Source: Phycisphaerae bacterium (GTDB lineage Bacteria; Planctomycetota; Phycisphaerae; Phycisphaerales; SM1A02). Taken from it: DNA of 64,000 nt. Location of the stretch: contig PBAY01000051.1 in the NCBI GenBank assembly GCA_002717655.1, positions 1 to 64,000 on the forward strand. Reading direction: 5' to 3'. Shown piece by piece: positions 1 to 8,297 of this stretch. The translations under genes and the position numbers were made by a program. The stretch's first letter is position 1; every line of letters starts with the position of its first letter. A model generated the notes under the pieces. That model was not told the origin of the DNA. It worked only from the letters and a program-made list of their open reading frames with translations, and searched no databases.

Positions 1-164
1 GGCAACTGCTCGGGGTCGTGCATCTGATCCAGCGAGGGCGTCAGATAGGATTCTGCCGAGTCCAAATCAATGCCGCGGGCGGCCAGCAGTCGCTCCAGCA
101 GTGAACTCTGATCGCAGGGTTGATGGCCATCGGACTGCTTCCAGCGGCGTGTAATTCCTCGCAT
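1..164 (-). CDS. recJ: Single-stranded-DNA-specific exonuclease RecJ, N-terminal fragment (runs off left edge)
   Basis: Only the first 54 codons are in the window. The reading frame starts at an ATG (164-162) and stays open to base 1. It gives MRGITRRWK followed by LLERLLAARGIDL and LTPSLDQMHDPEQL. This fits the start of RecJ: an aromatic/basic opening, a Leu-rich helix ending in RGI, and a 'L-x-P-x-L-x-x-x-x-D-P' segment before the DHH phosphoesterase domain. RecJ is a 5'-3' single-strand exonuclease of recombination and mismatch repair; the catalytic DHH motifs lie outside the window. No Shine-Dalgarno is visible, but TACCCT lies 6 nt before the ATG. Identification rests on a short conserved stretch. 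Confidence 0.72.
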   Translation of the reverse strand, partial: MRGITRRWKQSDGHQPCDQSSLLERLLAARGIDLDSAESYLTPSLDQMHDPEQL

Positions 165-170
165 TCCGCA

Positions 171-176
171 AGGGTA
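171..176 (-). promoter_or_regulatory. Candidate -10 box of recJ (leaderless start)
   Basis: TACCCT on the minus strand, 6 nt before the recJ ATG at 164. It matches the TAnnnT pattern found 6-8 nt ahead of several other genes here that lack a Shine-Dalgarno. No convincing -35 is seen. Confidence 0.35.
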
Positions 177-276
177 GCAGCCCAAGCGGACGATGGTGCA
201 AATCCGGCGGTGGAGTGGGTGGCGGACACGTTGAACTGGTGTAATAATCCACGCCTCAGGGCCTCAGGAGTTCTCG

Positions 277-894
277 ATGGAAGCCAAGTTGAAATCAGTC
301 CTGCTCTTCGGCCAGCCCGGTGTCGGCAAAGGCACCCAGGGCCAGATCCTCGGTGATGTGCCCGGCTTCTGCCATCTGGCGACCGGCGACATGTTCCGGG
401 GTCTCGATCGAGATTCCGAACTCGGCCAGGAGTTCCTGAAGTACTCGACGCAGGGGCTGCTGGTCCCGGACGAACTGACGTGCCGACTGTGGTACCAGTA
501 CGTGCAGGGACTGATCAACACCAACAAGTACAACCCGGCCACGGATGTGCTGCTGCTTGACGGCATCCCCCGCAGTCTGGCCCAGGCCCAGACGCTCGAT
601 GAGCACCTCGAGGTCCTGGCCATCATCCATCTCGTCTGCGACAACGAGGATGAACTCGTGCAGCGGATGAAGCGTCGGGCCGAGATCCAGAACCGCCCCG
701 ACGACGCCGACGAGGCGGTGATCCGCCGTCGCTTCGAGGTGTTCCACGCCGACACGGCCGAGGTGCTCAGGCACTATGACCCGTCGCTGATCCACACAGT
801 GACGGCCACGGGTATTCCCGGACGGATTCTGCTGAACATTCTCGAGCAGGTCATTCCCTCGATGGAAGGCCACTTCGGCAACCCGCTGGGCTGA
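277..894 (+). CDS. adk: Adenylate kinase family nucleotide kinase
   Basis: A 205-residue P-loop kinase that would interconvert ATP+AMP and 2 ADP in the cytoplasm. Residues 12-20 are a GxPGxGKGT P-loop. ATGDMFR (35-41) matches the AMP-binding helix, DGIPR (95-99) matches the family DGFPR motif, and NRPDDADEAVIRRR (about 139-152) matches the Arg/Asp-rich segment that binds phosphates. There is no Cys4 zinc-type LID, so it is a short-LID form. An AGGAG at 266-270 sits 6 nt before the ATG. It diverges from recJ and is followed by tmRNA. It could be a paralogue acting on another nucleoside monophosphate; the motifs cannot decide this. Confidence 0.8.
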   Translation: MEAKLKSVLLFGQPGVGKGTQGQILGDVPGFCHLATGDMFRGLDRDSELGQEFLKYSTQGLLVPDELTCRLWYQYVQGLINTNKYNPATDVLLLDGIPRSLAQAQTLDEHLEVLAIIHLVCDNEDELVQRMKRRAEIQNRPDDADEAVIRRRFEVFHADTAEVLRHYDPSLIHTVTATGIPGRILLNILEQVIPSMEGHFGNPLG

Positions 895-941
895 TTTCAC
901 CGATCGTGAAGACAAGATGACGACCACCACGTTTCGCGTGG

Positions 942-947
942 TAGAAT
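942..947 (+). promoter_or_regulatory. Candidate -10 box of tmRNA gene
   Basis: TAGAAT 24 nt before the mature tmRNA 5' end, allowing a short processed leader. It directly follows a small stem-loop (ACCACG 926-931 with CGTGGT 937-942). The -35 region is weak. Confidence 0.4.
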
Positions 948-970
948 GGTGCGTTGATCTTTGACAATCA

Positions 971-1317
971 GGGGCCGAATGGTTTCGACCGGGCAGGGAA
1001 GGCCCGGCGTTGCATGTCGTGGAGCATCCAGACCACGTAAAAAGGATGCAAACCTTTAACTGCCAACACGCAGTACGCTCTCGCAGCCTGAGAAGGTGCG
1101 AGCGGGACACGCCTGACGCCCGATAGGGCGTGTTCCGACACATCGGGCTAGTTTCAAGGGGTTGATGGGCTCCCGCGAAGCGAAACTCCAGTCCGTCATG
1201 GCCTCTGTTCAGGGTGTCGTCGCCCGGTGCACATGGCCGAGATCAAACCGACGAACAAGCATGTAGACGCGTCGCGCTGACTGTCATGGCACGGGGGTTC
1301 GAATCCCCCCGGCTCCA
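971..1317 (+). ncRNA. ssrA: Transfer-messenger RNA (tmRNA)
   Basis: The 5' end GGGGCCGAATGGTTTCGAC is the classic tmRNA start. The 3' end carries GGGGGTTCGAATCCCCC (T-arm) followed by CGGCTCC and a discriminator A. GGGGCCG (5') pairs with CGGCTCC (3') to form the acceptor stem; CCA is not encoded (CTA follows). The mRNA-like part lies at 1062-1091. tmRNA with SmpB rescues stalled ribosomes and tags the incomplete protein for proteolysis. It is an ordinary one-piece tmRNA of about 347 nt. Confidence 0.96.
1062..1091 (+). other. tmRNA tag reading frame (ANTQYALAA)
   Basis: The resume codon GCC (1062) opens a frame reading A-N-T-Q-Y-A-L-A-A, then TGA (1089-1091). The YALAA end is the usual recognition end for ClpXP-type proteases. 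The tag is short (nine encoded residues). Confidence 0.88.
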
Positions 1318-1730
1318 CTACTCGCCGTCCTTTGCGAACGGTACGGGTGTTCGAAGCCCGAAGCACACCGATGGCTGCGCCTGTCGCCCTCGACGACCCA
1401 TGCAGGGTCGCCGTCGGCCACCAGGCATGACCCTCGATCCGCTCCGGACTTCTCGGCACCGCGCCACGTTCGCGCAGGACGGCTTTCTTTTCACCAGCCC
1501 CCTGGACCCGTTCGGGGGGGCTGTTACGTTGATTGGCGAGGACTTGCTTGCTTCCAAACTGCTCGCATGATGTGTAGTTGCGCCAATATCAACCATTTGG
1601 TGCTGCGTAAAAGGCCATAGTGGTGCCAAGACGGCCCCAACCGGCCCAACTGAACCCTTTCTCCCTTGATTCAGGCACCAGATCTGTAATGATGTGCGGA
1701 TCTGAAAATTCACCCTTGGGAGGGGAAACC
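1318..1730. other. Intergenic stretch after tmRNA
   Basis: No convincing gene was found in these roughly 410 bases. The only structure seen is a GC stem-loop at 1495-1523. The reading frame of the next gene is open upstream to 1620, but the good ribosome site and signal peptide place its start at 1731. Confidence 0.5.
1495..1523 (+). terminator. Stem-loop, possible terminator
   Basis: CAGCCCCC (1495-1502) pairs with GGGGGCTG (1516-1523) over a 13-nt loop. Only a weak T-rich stretch follows, so a rho-independent terminator is possible but not firm. Confidence 0.35.
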
Positions 1731-3014
1731 ATGAATCGCATCGCTGCTGTCGTCGCCGGTCTGTCACTGGCTTTCGTTGGAACATCCACAACATTCGCCG
1801 GCACGATCGACGTGCCTGGTAACTACGCAAGCATTCAGGATGCAATCAATGCGTCAGTCAATGGCGACGTGATCAACATCGCTGCCGGCACCTACAACGA
1901 GCACTCGCTCAACACAGCCGGCAAGGCCATCACCATCAAGGGCACGCTCAATGGAGATGGATCGCTGGCGACCACCATTGATGCTCAGCAAGGTGGCATG
2001 GTGTTTGAAGTCAATTCCGGCGAAGGTTATGACACTCGAATTGAGAATCTCATCATCACTGGAAGCGGCAACAACGATCCTGGAATTGAATGCACGAATA
2101 ATTCGAAGGTCTCCATCAACGGATGCATCATCACCGCGAATCAACGTCATGGAATTTATGCCTACCGAGGATTTCCGAACGTCACAGATTGCCTGATTAC
2201 AAACAACGCCGGCTCCGGGATTTACTGTGAGGGACTTTATCCATCACAATGGGATTTCCCAACCATCTCAAACTGCGTCATCACTGGAAATAGTTCGAAT
2301 GTGGGAGCAGGCATCTACCTCGACAAGCTCTCTCCAATCATCACAGACTGTGTCATTGCCGACAACGTAGGACCAACTCCATCATCGAGAGGCGCCGGGA
2401 TATTCCTTGCCCTGAATGAAAATGCGGTGATCTCCGGCTGCACGATCACTGGCAACTCATCCGACGGGAACGGCGGAGGGTTCTACACGACTGGTTCATT
2501 CAATACAACGATTACCAACACTCAATTTCTCGACAATGATGCCAGGGATTTTGGCGGTGCTCTTTTAATCAAGGACAGCCAGATGACCATGACCAATTGC
2601 ACGATCAAGAACAACTCCGCCTGGGATGGAGGAGGAGGCGTGTATGTCGAAACCAGTTCCACGATTATTCTTACCGGGTGCTCCATCTGCAACAACAGTG
2701 GTTGGGTGCAGGTCCTGGAAACAGAGGAAGCTCTTGGCTCCACAACAAACGCCTTGAGCTTCATCAACAAGGAATGCGAAGGAAACGTTCTTGATGTAGT
2801 CGCCCAGCAGCAGGAACAGATCGATCAGTTGCTCGCCATGAATACCGAGCTCATGGATCTACATGTTCAACAACAATCCGAGATCCAGGATCTGCAACAA
2901 ATCGTCACGGCCTGCTGTGCAGCGCAGAGCTGTGCCGGAGATGAGAACAACGACGGTGTGGTGAACATCGAAGATCTGCTGATCATCATCGATGCCTGGG
3001 GCCCCTGTATCTAG
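1731..3014 (+). CDS. Secreted parallel beta-helix protein with coiled coil and dockerin-like tail
   Basis: A 427-residue exported protein. Residues 1-23 form a signal peptide ending in TFAG. 'DVPGNYASIQDAINASVNGD' opens a right-handed beta-helix of the pectate-lyase-like type, with repeated I-x-x-C-x-I-x-x-N rungs to about residue 345. Residues 356-399 are a Gln/Leu-rich heptad segment, probably a coiled coil. The last 28 residues hold one EF-hand/dockerin-like loop (D-E-N-N-D-G-V-V-N-I-E-D) ending in WGPCI. No catalytic residues could be assigned, so adhesion or polysaccharide binding is as likely as lyase activity. The ATG is preceded by AGGGGAAACC. It resembles the proteins at 3826, 10317, 16749 and 28447. 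Confidence 0.82.
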   Translation: MNRIAAVVAGLSLAFVGTSTTFAGTIDVPGNYASIQDAINASVNGDVINIAAGTYNEHSLNTAGKAITIKGTLNGDGSLATTIDAQQGGMVFEVNSGEGYDTRIENLIITGSGNNDPGIECTNNSKVSINGCIITANQRHGIYAYRGFPNVTDCLITNNAGSGIYCEGLYPSQWDFPTISNCVITGNSSNVGAGIYLDKLSPIITDCVIADNVGPTPSSRGAGIFLALNENAVISGCTITGNSSDGNGGGFYTTGSFNTTITNTQFLDNDARDFGGALLIKDSQMTMTNCTIKNNSAWDGGGGVYVETSSTIILTGCSICNNSGWVQVLETEEALGSTTNALSFINKECEGNVLDVVAQQQEQIDQLLAMNTELMDLHVQQQSEIQDLQQIVTACCAAQSCAGDENNDGVVNIEDLLIIIDAWGPCI

Positions 3015-3180
3015 TGTCGGCCTTCATCATTTGAACAAATCAAACTCTCCAGACGTTCTTTGCCGACAACCCGCTTTTCATGCCCGTGCATCCCTGTGGG
3101 ACAAGAATTGAGATCAATTTGTTTGAATCTCCACCTCAAGCAAGTGAGAATGATATTCGGTTCGTTTCAGGAGAAAAGAG

Positions 3181-3768
3181 ATGAAGAATTTGATTCTGGC
3201 AACTGTCTTTGTGATGGCATCCATACCATCAGTCTCATCAGCCGATGTGCTGATGACTTTTGAATTTGGGATTGCTGAAAATGACGGCGGAACTCCATTA
3301 GATGGAACCTATGGTGGCTCGCTGGAACTAATTGTCTATGGGGTGAATGCCGTCGGTGATATGGATGGAACCTACGATGTCGAACTATACGTCGACTACA
3401 ACGATTTCTACGACCCCATCGGCTGGCCATTAGTCTATGAAGGCACGGCCATTGCCAATCGCTCCTATCAGGATGACATGACGGATATCTTTGATATGGG
3501 CATTAATTTTGATGTTGGAGGAACCACATTTCCATACTCAGGCGTTTCCTTCATCAGCTTTGCTGATATTGTCACGCTGGACCCATCTGACCCCGATGAC
3601 ATCTACAGTTATGGGCTTCCCAGTTGGAGTTCTTATGGGGATGACGGCAGTGGCGGATTGTTCTACATCGACTACTCAAGCTTGACGGAAACGATCATTC
3701 CTGCTCCGTCGGCCTTGGCGATGATGACCTTGGCTGGACTTCTGGGGAGCGGACGTCGACGACGCTGA
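3181..3768 (+). CDS. PEP-CTERM-type sorted secreted protein
   Basis: A 195-residue protein with an N-terminal signal peptide (about 1-20, ending SSA), an acidic Gly/Tyr/Asp-rich body with no recognised domain, and a C-terminal sorting tail: PAPSALA, a hydrophobic stretch, then GRRRR. This tripartite tail (motif, membrane helix, Arg cluster) is the layout recognised by exosortase/EpsH systems, here with the PAPS-type variant seen in planctomycetes. The mature protein would be held at the envelope or released into exopolysaccharide. AGGAG lies just before the ATG. No exosortase gene is in the window. Confidence 0.82.
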   Translation: MKNLILATVFVMASIPSVSSADVLMTFEFGIAENDGGTPLDGTYGGSLELIVYGVNAVGDMDGTYDVELYVDYNDFYDPIGWPLVYEGTAIANRSYQDDMTDIFDMGINFDVGGTTFPYSGVSFISFADIVTLDPSDPDDIYSYGLPSWSSYGDDGSGGLFYIDYSSLTETIIPAPSALAMMTLAGLLGSGRRRR

Positions 3769-3825
3769 AGTAAAGGCACGAATGAAATCGAGGATCTTCT
3801 AACTCTGATCCGAGAGGGGGAATCC

Positions 3826-4962
3826 ATGAATCAGGTCGCTGTCGCATCAGCTCTACTGGTGATGGCGTTCCACGGAACGTCGACCATCATCGCAGGCACG
3901 ATCCATGTGCCGGATGAACATGAGACGATCCAAGGAGCCATTGAAGCCGCCAGTGATGGGGACACCATTCTCGTAGCACCTGGGATCTATACGGGCTCCG
4001 GTGATTGGGTCATCAATACACTGGGCAAGGCGATCGTCATTCGTGCAACCGACACACCAGAAGACACCATCCTCAATGGAGAAGGACTTCGTCGGGTGCT
4101 TCATTTTGCGAACAACGAGCAATCCAACACCATCATCGAGGGGTTCATGATCACTGGAGGACAGGCTGAAACAGGCGGTGGTGTCTATTGCTACAGCAGT
4201 AGCCCGCTCATCAAGGACTGCCTGATCGTGGACAACACGGCCGATGTTGCAGGTGGCGGAATCCATTGCGAGTGGTACAGCAGCCCGGTCATCAACGGAT
4301 GCGACATCAACAACAATGCTGCTGGCGGGACATCCGGACGTGGCGGTGGGATTGCCTGCATTGTCAGCAGTCCGGTCATCAATACCTGCCAACTGTTCAA
4401 CAACATAGCCAGTGGAGATGGTGGTGCAGCGTCATTTCTCAACTGCAGTCCAAACATGATCAATTGCGTGATCTCTGAAAACAGTGCTGGTTCTGATGGC
4501 GGTGGCCTGTACAGTCAGGACAGCAGTCTGATACTCGACAACTGCACGGTCACCTACAACACAGCATCCATGGAGGGTGGTGGAATCTACTTTGGCGGCA
4601 GCTTCAATTTGCCGATGTTCATCAGCTACTGCACGATCACGGACAACACGACCAACATCGCTGGCGGAGGAATCCTGGGCCTAAGCAACCTGATCGTGAT
4701 CGCAAATACATTCGTGTGCAGCAATGAACCAGATCAGATTCAGGGCCAATGGACCGACAAAGGCCTGAATTCAATTGAGGACGAATGCTCCAGTTGCCCC
4801 GGTGACGCTAACGGCGATGGTCACATCAATGTGAATGACGTGCTATATGCCCTGTCCGCCTGGGACTCGGATGATCCCAATGCCGACTTCGATGACAATG
4901 GCATTGTCAACGTCGATGATGTACTGATTCTTCTGAGCCAGTTCGGACAAAGCTGTCCCTAG
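3826..4962 (+). CDS. Secreted parallel beta-helix protein with paired dockerin-like tail
   Basis: 378 residues. A signal peptide (about 1-24) leads into HVPDEHETIQGAIEAASDGD and then GGG-rich beta-helix rungs of the type 'S-S-P-x-I-x-x-C'. The helix is closed by the motif C-S-N-E-P-D-Q-I-x-G-x-W, shared with the protein at 10317. The tail has two calcium-loop repeats, GDANGDGHINVNDVLY and DFDDNGIVNVDDVLI, ending FGQSCP; this two-repeat layout is dockerin-like. Function is inferred as extracellular carbohydrate binding or surface attachment; no catalytic site is recognised. It is preceded by GAGAGGGGG and followed by a strong terminator. Confidence 0.83.
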   Translation: MNQVAVASALLVMAFHGTSTIIAGTIHVPDEHETIQGAIEAASDGDTILVAPGIYTGSGDWVINTLGKAIVIRATDTPEDTILNGEGLRRVLHFANNEQSNTIIEGFMITGGQAETGGGVYCYSSSPLIKDCLIVDNTADVAGGGIHCEWYSSPVINGCDINNNAAGGTSGRGGGIACIVSSPVINTCQLFNNIASGDGGAASFLNCSPNMINCVISENSAGSDGGGLYSQDSSLILDNCTVTYNTASMEGGGIYFGGSFNLPMFISYCTITDNTTNIAGGGILGLSNLIVIANTFVCSNEPDQIQGQWTDKGLNSIEDECSSCPGDANGDGHINVNDVLYALSAWDSDDPNADFDDNGIVNVDDVLILLSQFGQSCP

Positions 4963-4990
4963 TCCTGCCCTGATTCATGACATCCAGCCG

Positions 4991-5024
4991 CAGCCCCGGC
5001 AGAGACCCTGTCGGGGCTGTTTTC
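4991..5024 (+). terminator. Rho-independent terminator
   Basis: CAGCCCCG (4991-4998) pairs with CGGGGCTG (5012-5019) and is followed by TTTT. It ends the beta-helix gene transcript just before the next gene's promoter-like box. Confidence 0.8.
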
Positions 5025-5041
5025 ATCTTGATGATTGGCCG

Positions 5042-5047
5042 TAGAAT
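5042..5047 (+). promoter_or_regulatory. Candidate -10 box (leaderless start)
   Basis: TAGAAT lies between the upstream terminator and the ATG at 5054, with a 6-nt spacer (tgaagc). There is no Shine-Dalgarno, so transcription probably starts at or next to the ATG. Confidence 0.5.
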
Positions 5048-5053
5048 TGAAGC

Positions 5054-6862
5054 ATGAACAGATCCAACTTCAGAATCGTCCTGCTGATGCTCGCCTTGAT
5101 CCTGGCCATCCCGACGATCGCATCGGCACAGGCGGCTGATAAGAAGTCAAGCCCGTTCGAAGCCCTGCGATGGAATGGCGAATCGCCGGAAGTCATGGTC
5201 TACGGCGACTGGTATCTCCCCGTCAGCCTTGACGGGATCGAGATCAAAAGCATCGTCGACTACTGCAAACAGAAGTATGGAAATCGGATGAAAAAACGAT
5301 TCGGCGAAGATCTTCCCGTCGCACTCAAGGGAATGGGACATTCCCTCAAGACGACCGTCGAACTGAAACTGGTCCGACTGTCGGATGGTCAGGAGGTGAT
5401 CTTCACCGAGGTGCCCTGTACCAGAGAGAACCGCCAGGCTATCTGGCAATCCACTCGCGTACAGAATGGGCAAGGCCGACAAGCTACGCCGCAAAGGGAC
5501 ACTTCCCGGATTTCACGGGAAGAAGCCCTGGCTGATCTTGCCGAGTTTCAGCTTCGACTTGATGATCAATTCGCCTATCGCCACTGGAAAGGCATCGATC
5601 TCTCTGCCGAACTGGATCGGATCCGTTCAACTCTTGGCGAAGAAGTGAAGGTCGATGAACTGGCGAATGAACTTCATGTCCTGATGATGACCTTCGGTGA
5701 CGGTCATGCGGGCGCACGGAGCGAGCATATGGAACGAGCTTCACGCTATACGCCATTCCTGCTTGAACAAGCCTCCAATGGAGTCGTCGCCTTCACGCCC
5801 GATCGCTCGCAGTTTCTTGACCCTGATCGCCCCTGGATCATCGCCATTGATGGCATGCCGATCGATGAGTTGATCGACGTGGTACGACCTCGTATCGCCG
5901 ATGGCAGTGAACAACTGGTCCGAAGGCGCGCGTTGCGTGAGCTCCGCGATCTGGAACTCATTCGCAAGCATCTTCTGAAACAACCCGCGAAACGAACCGT
6001 CATCTGCACACTCGCCACCGGGCCATCCGATCCAGAACCAGTGGATCTTGAAGTTCCCATGACCTCCAGACGCCCGATCTATGGCGACTGGCCTCGACAG
6101 GAATCCAGAATCCTCGATGAGAACATCGGCTATCTCCGAATCGAGGAAATGGATGATCGGCTCATCCCCCATATCGAAGTCTCGATGGACGCCTTCCGCG
6201 ACACGGATGGGCTGATCGTTGATGTGCGAGGAAACGGTGGTGGCACGAGAGTTCCACTCATCATTCTGGCCGGCTATCTGCTTGGGCCTGATGAAGATCC
6301 ATGGGTCGCCAACATCGCGAGATATCGAATGAGCAATCAATTCGGCGAAGACCATCTCAATGCGCGATACATGTATCCAATGGATGACCCTCGCTGGCCC
6401 GAATCACATCGTGAAGCCATCCAACGGGCCGCCGAACAGTTCAAGCCGGAATGGGATCACTCCGAAGGCTTCAGCGACTGGCACTATCTCGTACTTGGCC
6501 GCAACAACATGGATGCCGAATTCTTCTACGACAAGCCAGTGGTCATCCTCTCGGACGCCAACTGCTTCAGTGCCACCGACATCTTCCTCGGCGCCTTCGC
6601 AGGCCATCCACGTGTGACGATCATGGGAAGTGCCAGTGGTGGCGGCAGCGCGCGAAGTCAGAGTTTCAGACTTCGAAACAGCGGCATCGAAGTCCGCTGT
6701 GCTTCGATGGCATCCTTCCGACCAGACGGGCGGATGTACGACGGCCGAGGAATCGAAGTGGATCTGGAAGTTCTTCCCGAGCCGGGCTACTTCCTGGAGG
6801 ATGGCAGCGACTCCGTACTTGAAGCCGCCATCAAACATCTTGGGTCAAAGCAGCAGGACTGA
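5054..6862 (+). CDS. S41-family (C-terminal processing type) peptidase-like exported protein
   Basis: 602 residues with a signal peptide (about 1-26, ending ASA). The C-terminal half is the S41/tail-specific protease fold: GYLRIEEM, then LIVDVRGNGGG (Asp390 region), VVILSDANCFSATDIF with Ser506 where the catalytic Ser is expected, and a following GSASGGG loop. The N-terminal part (about 30-150) has no recognised domain. The usual catalytic Lys downstream (G-x-T-x-G-K) is not evident, because the segment reads IMGSASGGGSARS; activity is therefore uncertain. The gene stands alone between a terminator and a convergent small gene. Confidence 0.78.
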   Translation: MNRSNFRIVLLMLALILAIPTIASAQAADKKSSPFEALRWNGESPEVMVYGDWYLPVSLDGIEIKSIVDYCKQKYGNRMKKRFGEDLPVALKGMGHSLKTTVELKLVRLSDGQEVIFTEVPCTRENRQAIWQSTRVQNGQGRQATPQRDTSRISREEALADLAEFQLRLDDQFAYRHWKGIDLSAELDRIRSTLGEEVKVDELANELHVLMMTFGDGHAGARSEHMERASRYTPFLLEQASNGVVAFTPDRSQFLDPDRPWIIAIDGMPIDELIDVVRPRIADGSEQLVRRRALRELRDLELIRKHLLKQPAKRTVICTLATGPSDPEPVDLEVPMTSRRPIYGDWPRQESRILDENIGYLRIEEMDDRLIPHIEVSMDAFRDTDGLIVDVRGNGGGTRVPLIILAGYLLGPDEDPWVANIARYRMSNQFGEDHLNARYMYPMDDPRWPESHREAIQRAAEQFKPEWDHSEGFSDWHYLVLGRNNMDAEFFYDKPVVILSDANCFSATDIFLGAFAGHPRVTIMGSASGGGSARSQSFRLRNSGIEVRCASMASFRPDGRMYDGRGIEVDLEVLPEPGYFLEDGSDSVLEAAIKHLGSKQQD

Positions 6863-6874
6863 TCGAAACCTGTT

Positions 6875-7123
6875 TCATTCACCCATGATGATGGTCTTCT
6901 CAGGCGTCACTTTTTCGACCGTGCCATAGGTCCACTGTCGGTAGACGGTTTCTGAAGCAGGATCGATCTGGAAGTATTCCACCTTCGGCATGAACAGCCA
7001 GGCGACAACTCCGCCCAGCAGCACCACGGACAACAGCAGAAAGAAGAGAATCGCGTCCTGGAACTTGGTGTAGTCCTGTTGTGATTCACGAGGATTATCA
7101 AGATCGAAATTCGGTGTTTCCAT
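6875..7123 (-). CDS. Small single-pass membrane protein, unknown function
   Basis: 82 residues. An acidic N-terminus (METPNFDLDNPRESQQDYTKFQD) is followed by one strong membrane helix at about 25-46, then a C-terminal domain with VEYFQID and TYGTVEKVTPEKTI. No family is recognised. It has a typical membrane-protein composition, ends 12 nt from the convergent protease gene, and its ATG is preceded by TAGACT at 6 nt, as in other genes here. These points favour a real gene. Confidence 0.6.
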   Translation of the reverse strand: METPNFDLDNPRESQQDYTKFQDAILFFLLLSVVLLGGVVAWLFMPKVEYFQIDPASETVYRQWTYGTVEKVTPEKTIIMGE

Positions 7124-7129
7124 GGCTTG

Positions 7130-7135
7130 AGTCTA
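7130..7135 (-). promoter_or_regulatory. Candidate -10 box (leaderless start)
   Basis: TAGACT on the minus strand with a 6-nt spacer (caagcc) to the ATG at 7123. The same box and spacing precede the CBM9 lipoprotein gene. Confidence 0.45.
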
Positions 7136-7224
7136 TCTCAAACGGATCTGATGGTGGATATCCCCTCACTCGCTTGCTCTGGAAACCAAAATCGCGATGA
7201 TGCAAGCAATCGTGGGAGAGGCCG

Positions 7225-8256
7225 ATGCGAACAATACTCCTGGCATGCCTTGGAATGTTGGCCACCAACACCGTGGCGTCTGGTGCAGAGTTGTCAGCCG
7301 ACCTCCCCTATGAATCACCTGGTTCAACCGAAGCCTTCCTTGATGTGTATCGACCTGATGACGGCCTGCTGGCAGGAGTTCCGACAATCCTGTTCATCCA
7401 TGGCGGCGCCTGGTATGCCGGCGACAAGACCGAGGCACCGGAGCTACTGAATGGTCTTGCTGATGCCGGCTACGGCGTCGTCTCGGGGAACTACACCAGA
7501 TCATCACCTGAACACTCTTCCTACCCGCAGGTCATCCATGACATCAAGGCGATCATCCGTTGGATCCGAACCGAGGGTGCGACACTCGGCCTCTCACCGA
7601 CCATCATCGCAACCGGACCTTCTGCCGGTGGACATCTCAGTCAGATGATGCTGACCAGCAATGGTGTTGAACTATTCGAGCCTCTCGCACCGCCGATACG
7701 AGGCTATCAAATTCAGGCTGCAGTTCCATTCTGGGGGCTGTCCGATCTGGTTGAGCAGGCCGAGTCCATGGGAAGCAGTGGACCACTCGCCTGGTTTCTT
7801 GGAGATCATTATCACAGTGAAAGCGCGGACCTCTATGCCGAAGCTTCACCAATCACCTGGGCCAGCGCGGATGATGGGCCTATTCATCAGGTCCATGGAC
7901 TCACTGATCCGCTGCACCCCTGGCGACAGTCGCATTTCCTTCATCAGAGAATGCTCGATCTTGATGTTCCATCCGAGGTGATGTACTTCAATGGTGGACA
8001 TGGTTTCGATGAGCTGGGAGGCCAGAACATTGCAGTACAGATACTGCTTGAGAAAATTCCTGAACTACTGGCTTCAGGACGTACCGCAGATCTGAACTGG
8101 GACGATTCGGTAGATGTTGCTGACCTGATGTCGCTGATTGATTCATGGGGCACGTGCCCTGATCTGCCAATCGACTGCCCGGCGGACCTTGATGCAGATG
8201 GATCAGTCGGGGTCAACGATCTCCTCTTTCTGCTCAGGCACTACAACCCGGTCTAA
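7225..8256 (+). CDS. Secreted alpha/beta-hydrolase (esterase/lipase type) with dockerin-like tail
   Basis: 343 residues with a short signal peptide (ending SGA, about 20). His59-Gly-Gly-Ala-Trp is the oxyanion-hole HGGAW motif. G-P-Ser133-A-G-G-H is the nucleophile elbow; Asp228 (in GLTDPLHP) and His259 (in GGHGF) fit the rest of the triad. This is the layout of feruloyl esterase/BD-FAE and hormone-sensitive-lipase-like enzymes. The last 55 residues form two calcium-loop repeats (LNWDDSVDVADLMSLI and DLDADGSVGVNDLLFL), the same tail type as the beta-helix proteins. Ester cleavage on extracellular polysaccharide is likely; the substrate is unknown. Confidence 0.82.
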   Translation: MRTILLACLGMLATNTVASGAELSADLPYESPGSTEAFLDVYRPDDGLLAGVPTILFIHGGAWYAGDKTEAPELLNGLADAGYGVVSGNYTRSSPEHSSYPQVIHDIKAIIRWIRTEGATLGLSPTIIATGPSAGGHLSQMMLTSNGVELFEPLAPPIRGYQIQAAVPFWGLSDLVEQAESMGSSGPLAWFLGDHYHSESADLYAEASPITWASADDGPIHQVHGLTDPLHPWRQSHFLHQRMLDLDVPSEVMYFNGGHGFDELGGQNIAVQILLEKIPELLASGRTADLNWDDSVDVADLMSLIDSWGTCPDLPIDCPADLDADGSVGVNDLLFLLRHYNPV

Positions 8257-8283
8257 TCAGCACGTTTCGGATACCAGATCGGC

Positions 8284-8289
8284 TAAACT
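8284..8289 (+). promoter_or_regulatory. Candidate -10 box (leaderless start)
   Basis: TAAACT with an 8-nt spacer to the ATG at 8298. No Shine-Dalgarno is present. Confidence 0.4.
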
Positions 8290-8297
8290 CGCGTTTC

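Noticed and set aside
295-1143. Long minus-strand frame opposite the adenylate kinase gene
   Set aside because: Shadow frame in a GC-rich gene; the plus strand has full kinase motifs.
1214-1570. 118-codon open frame overlapping tmRNA
   Set aside because: It begins inside the tRNA-like part of tmRNA; no SD and no recognisable protein features.
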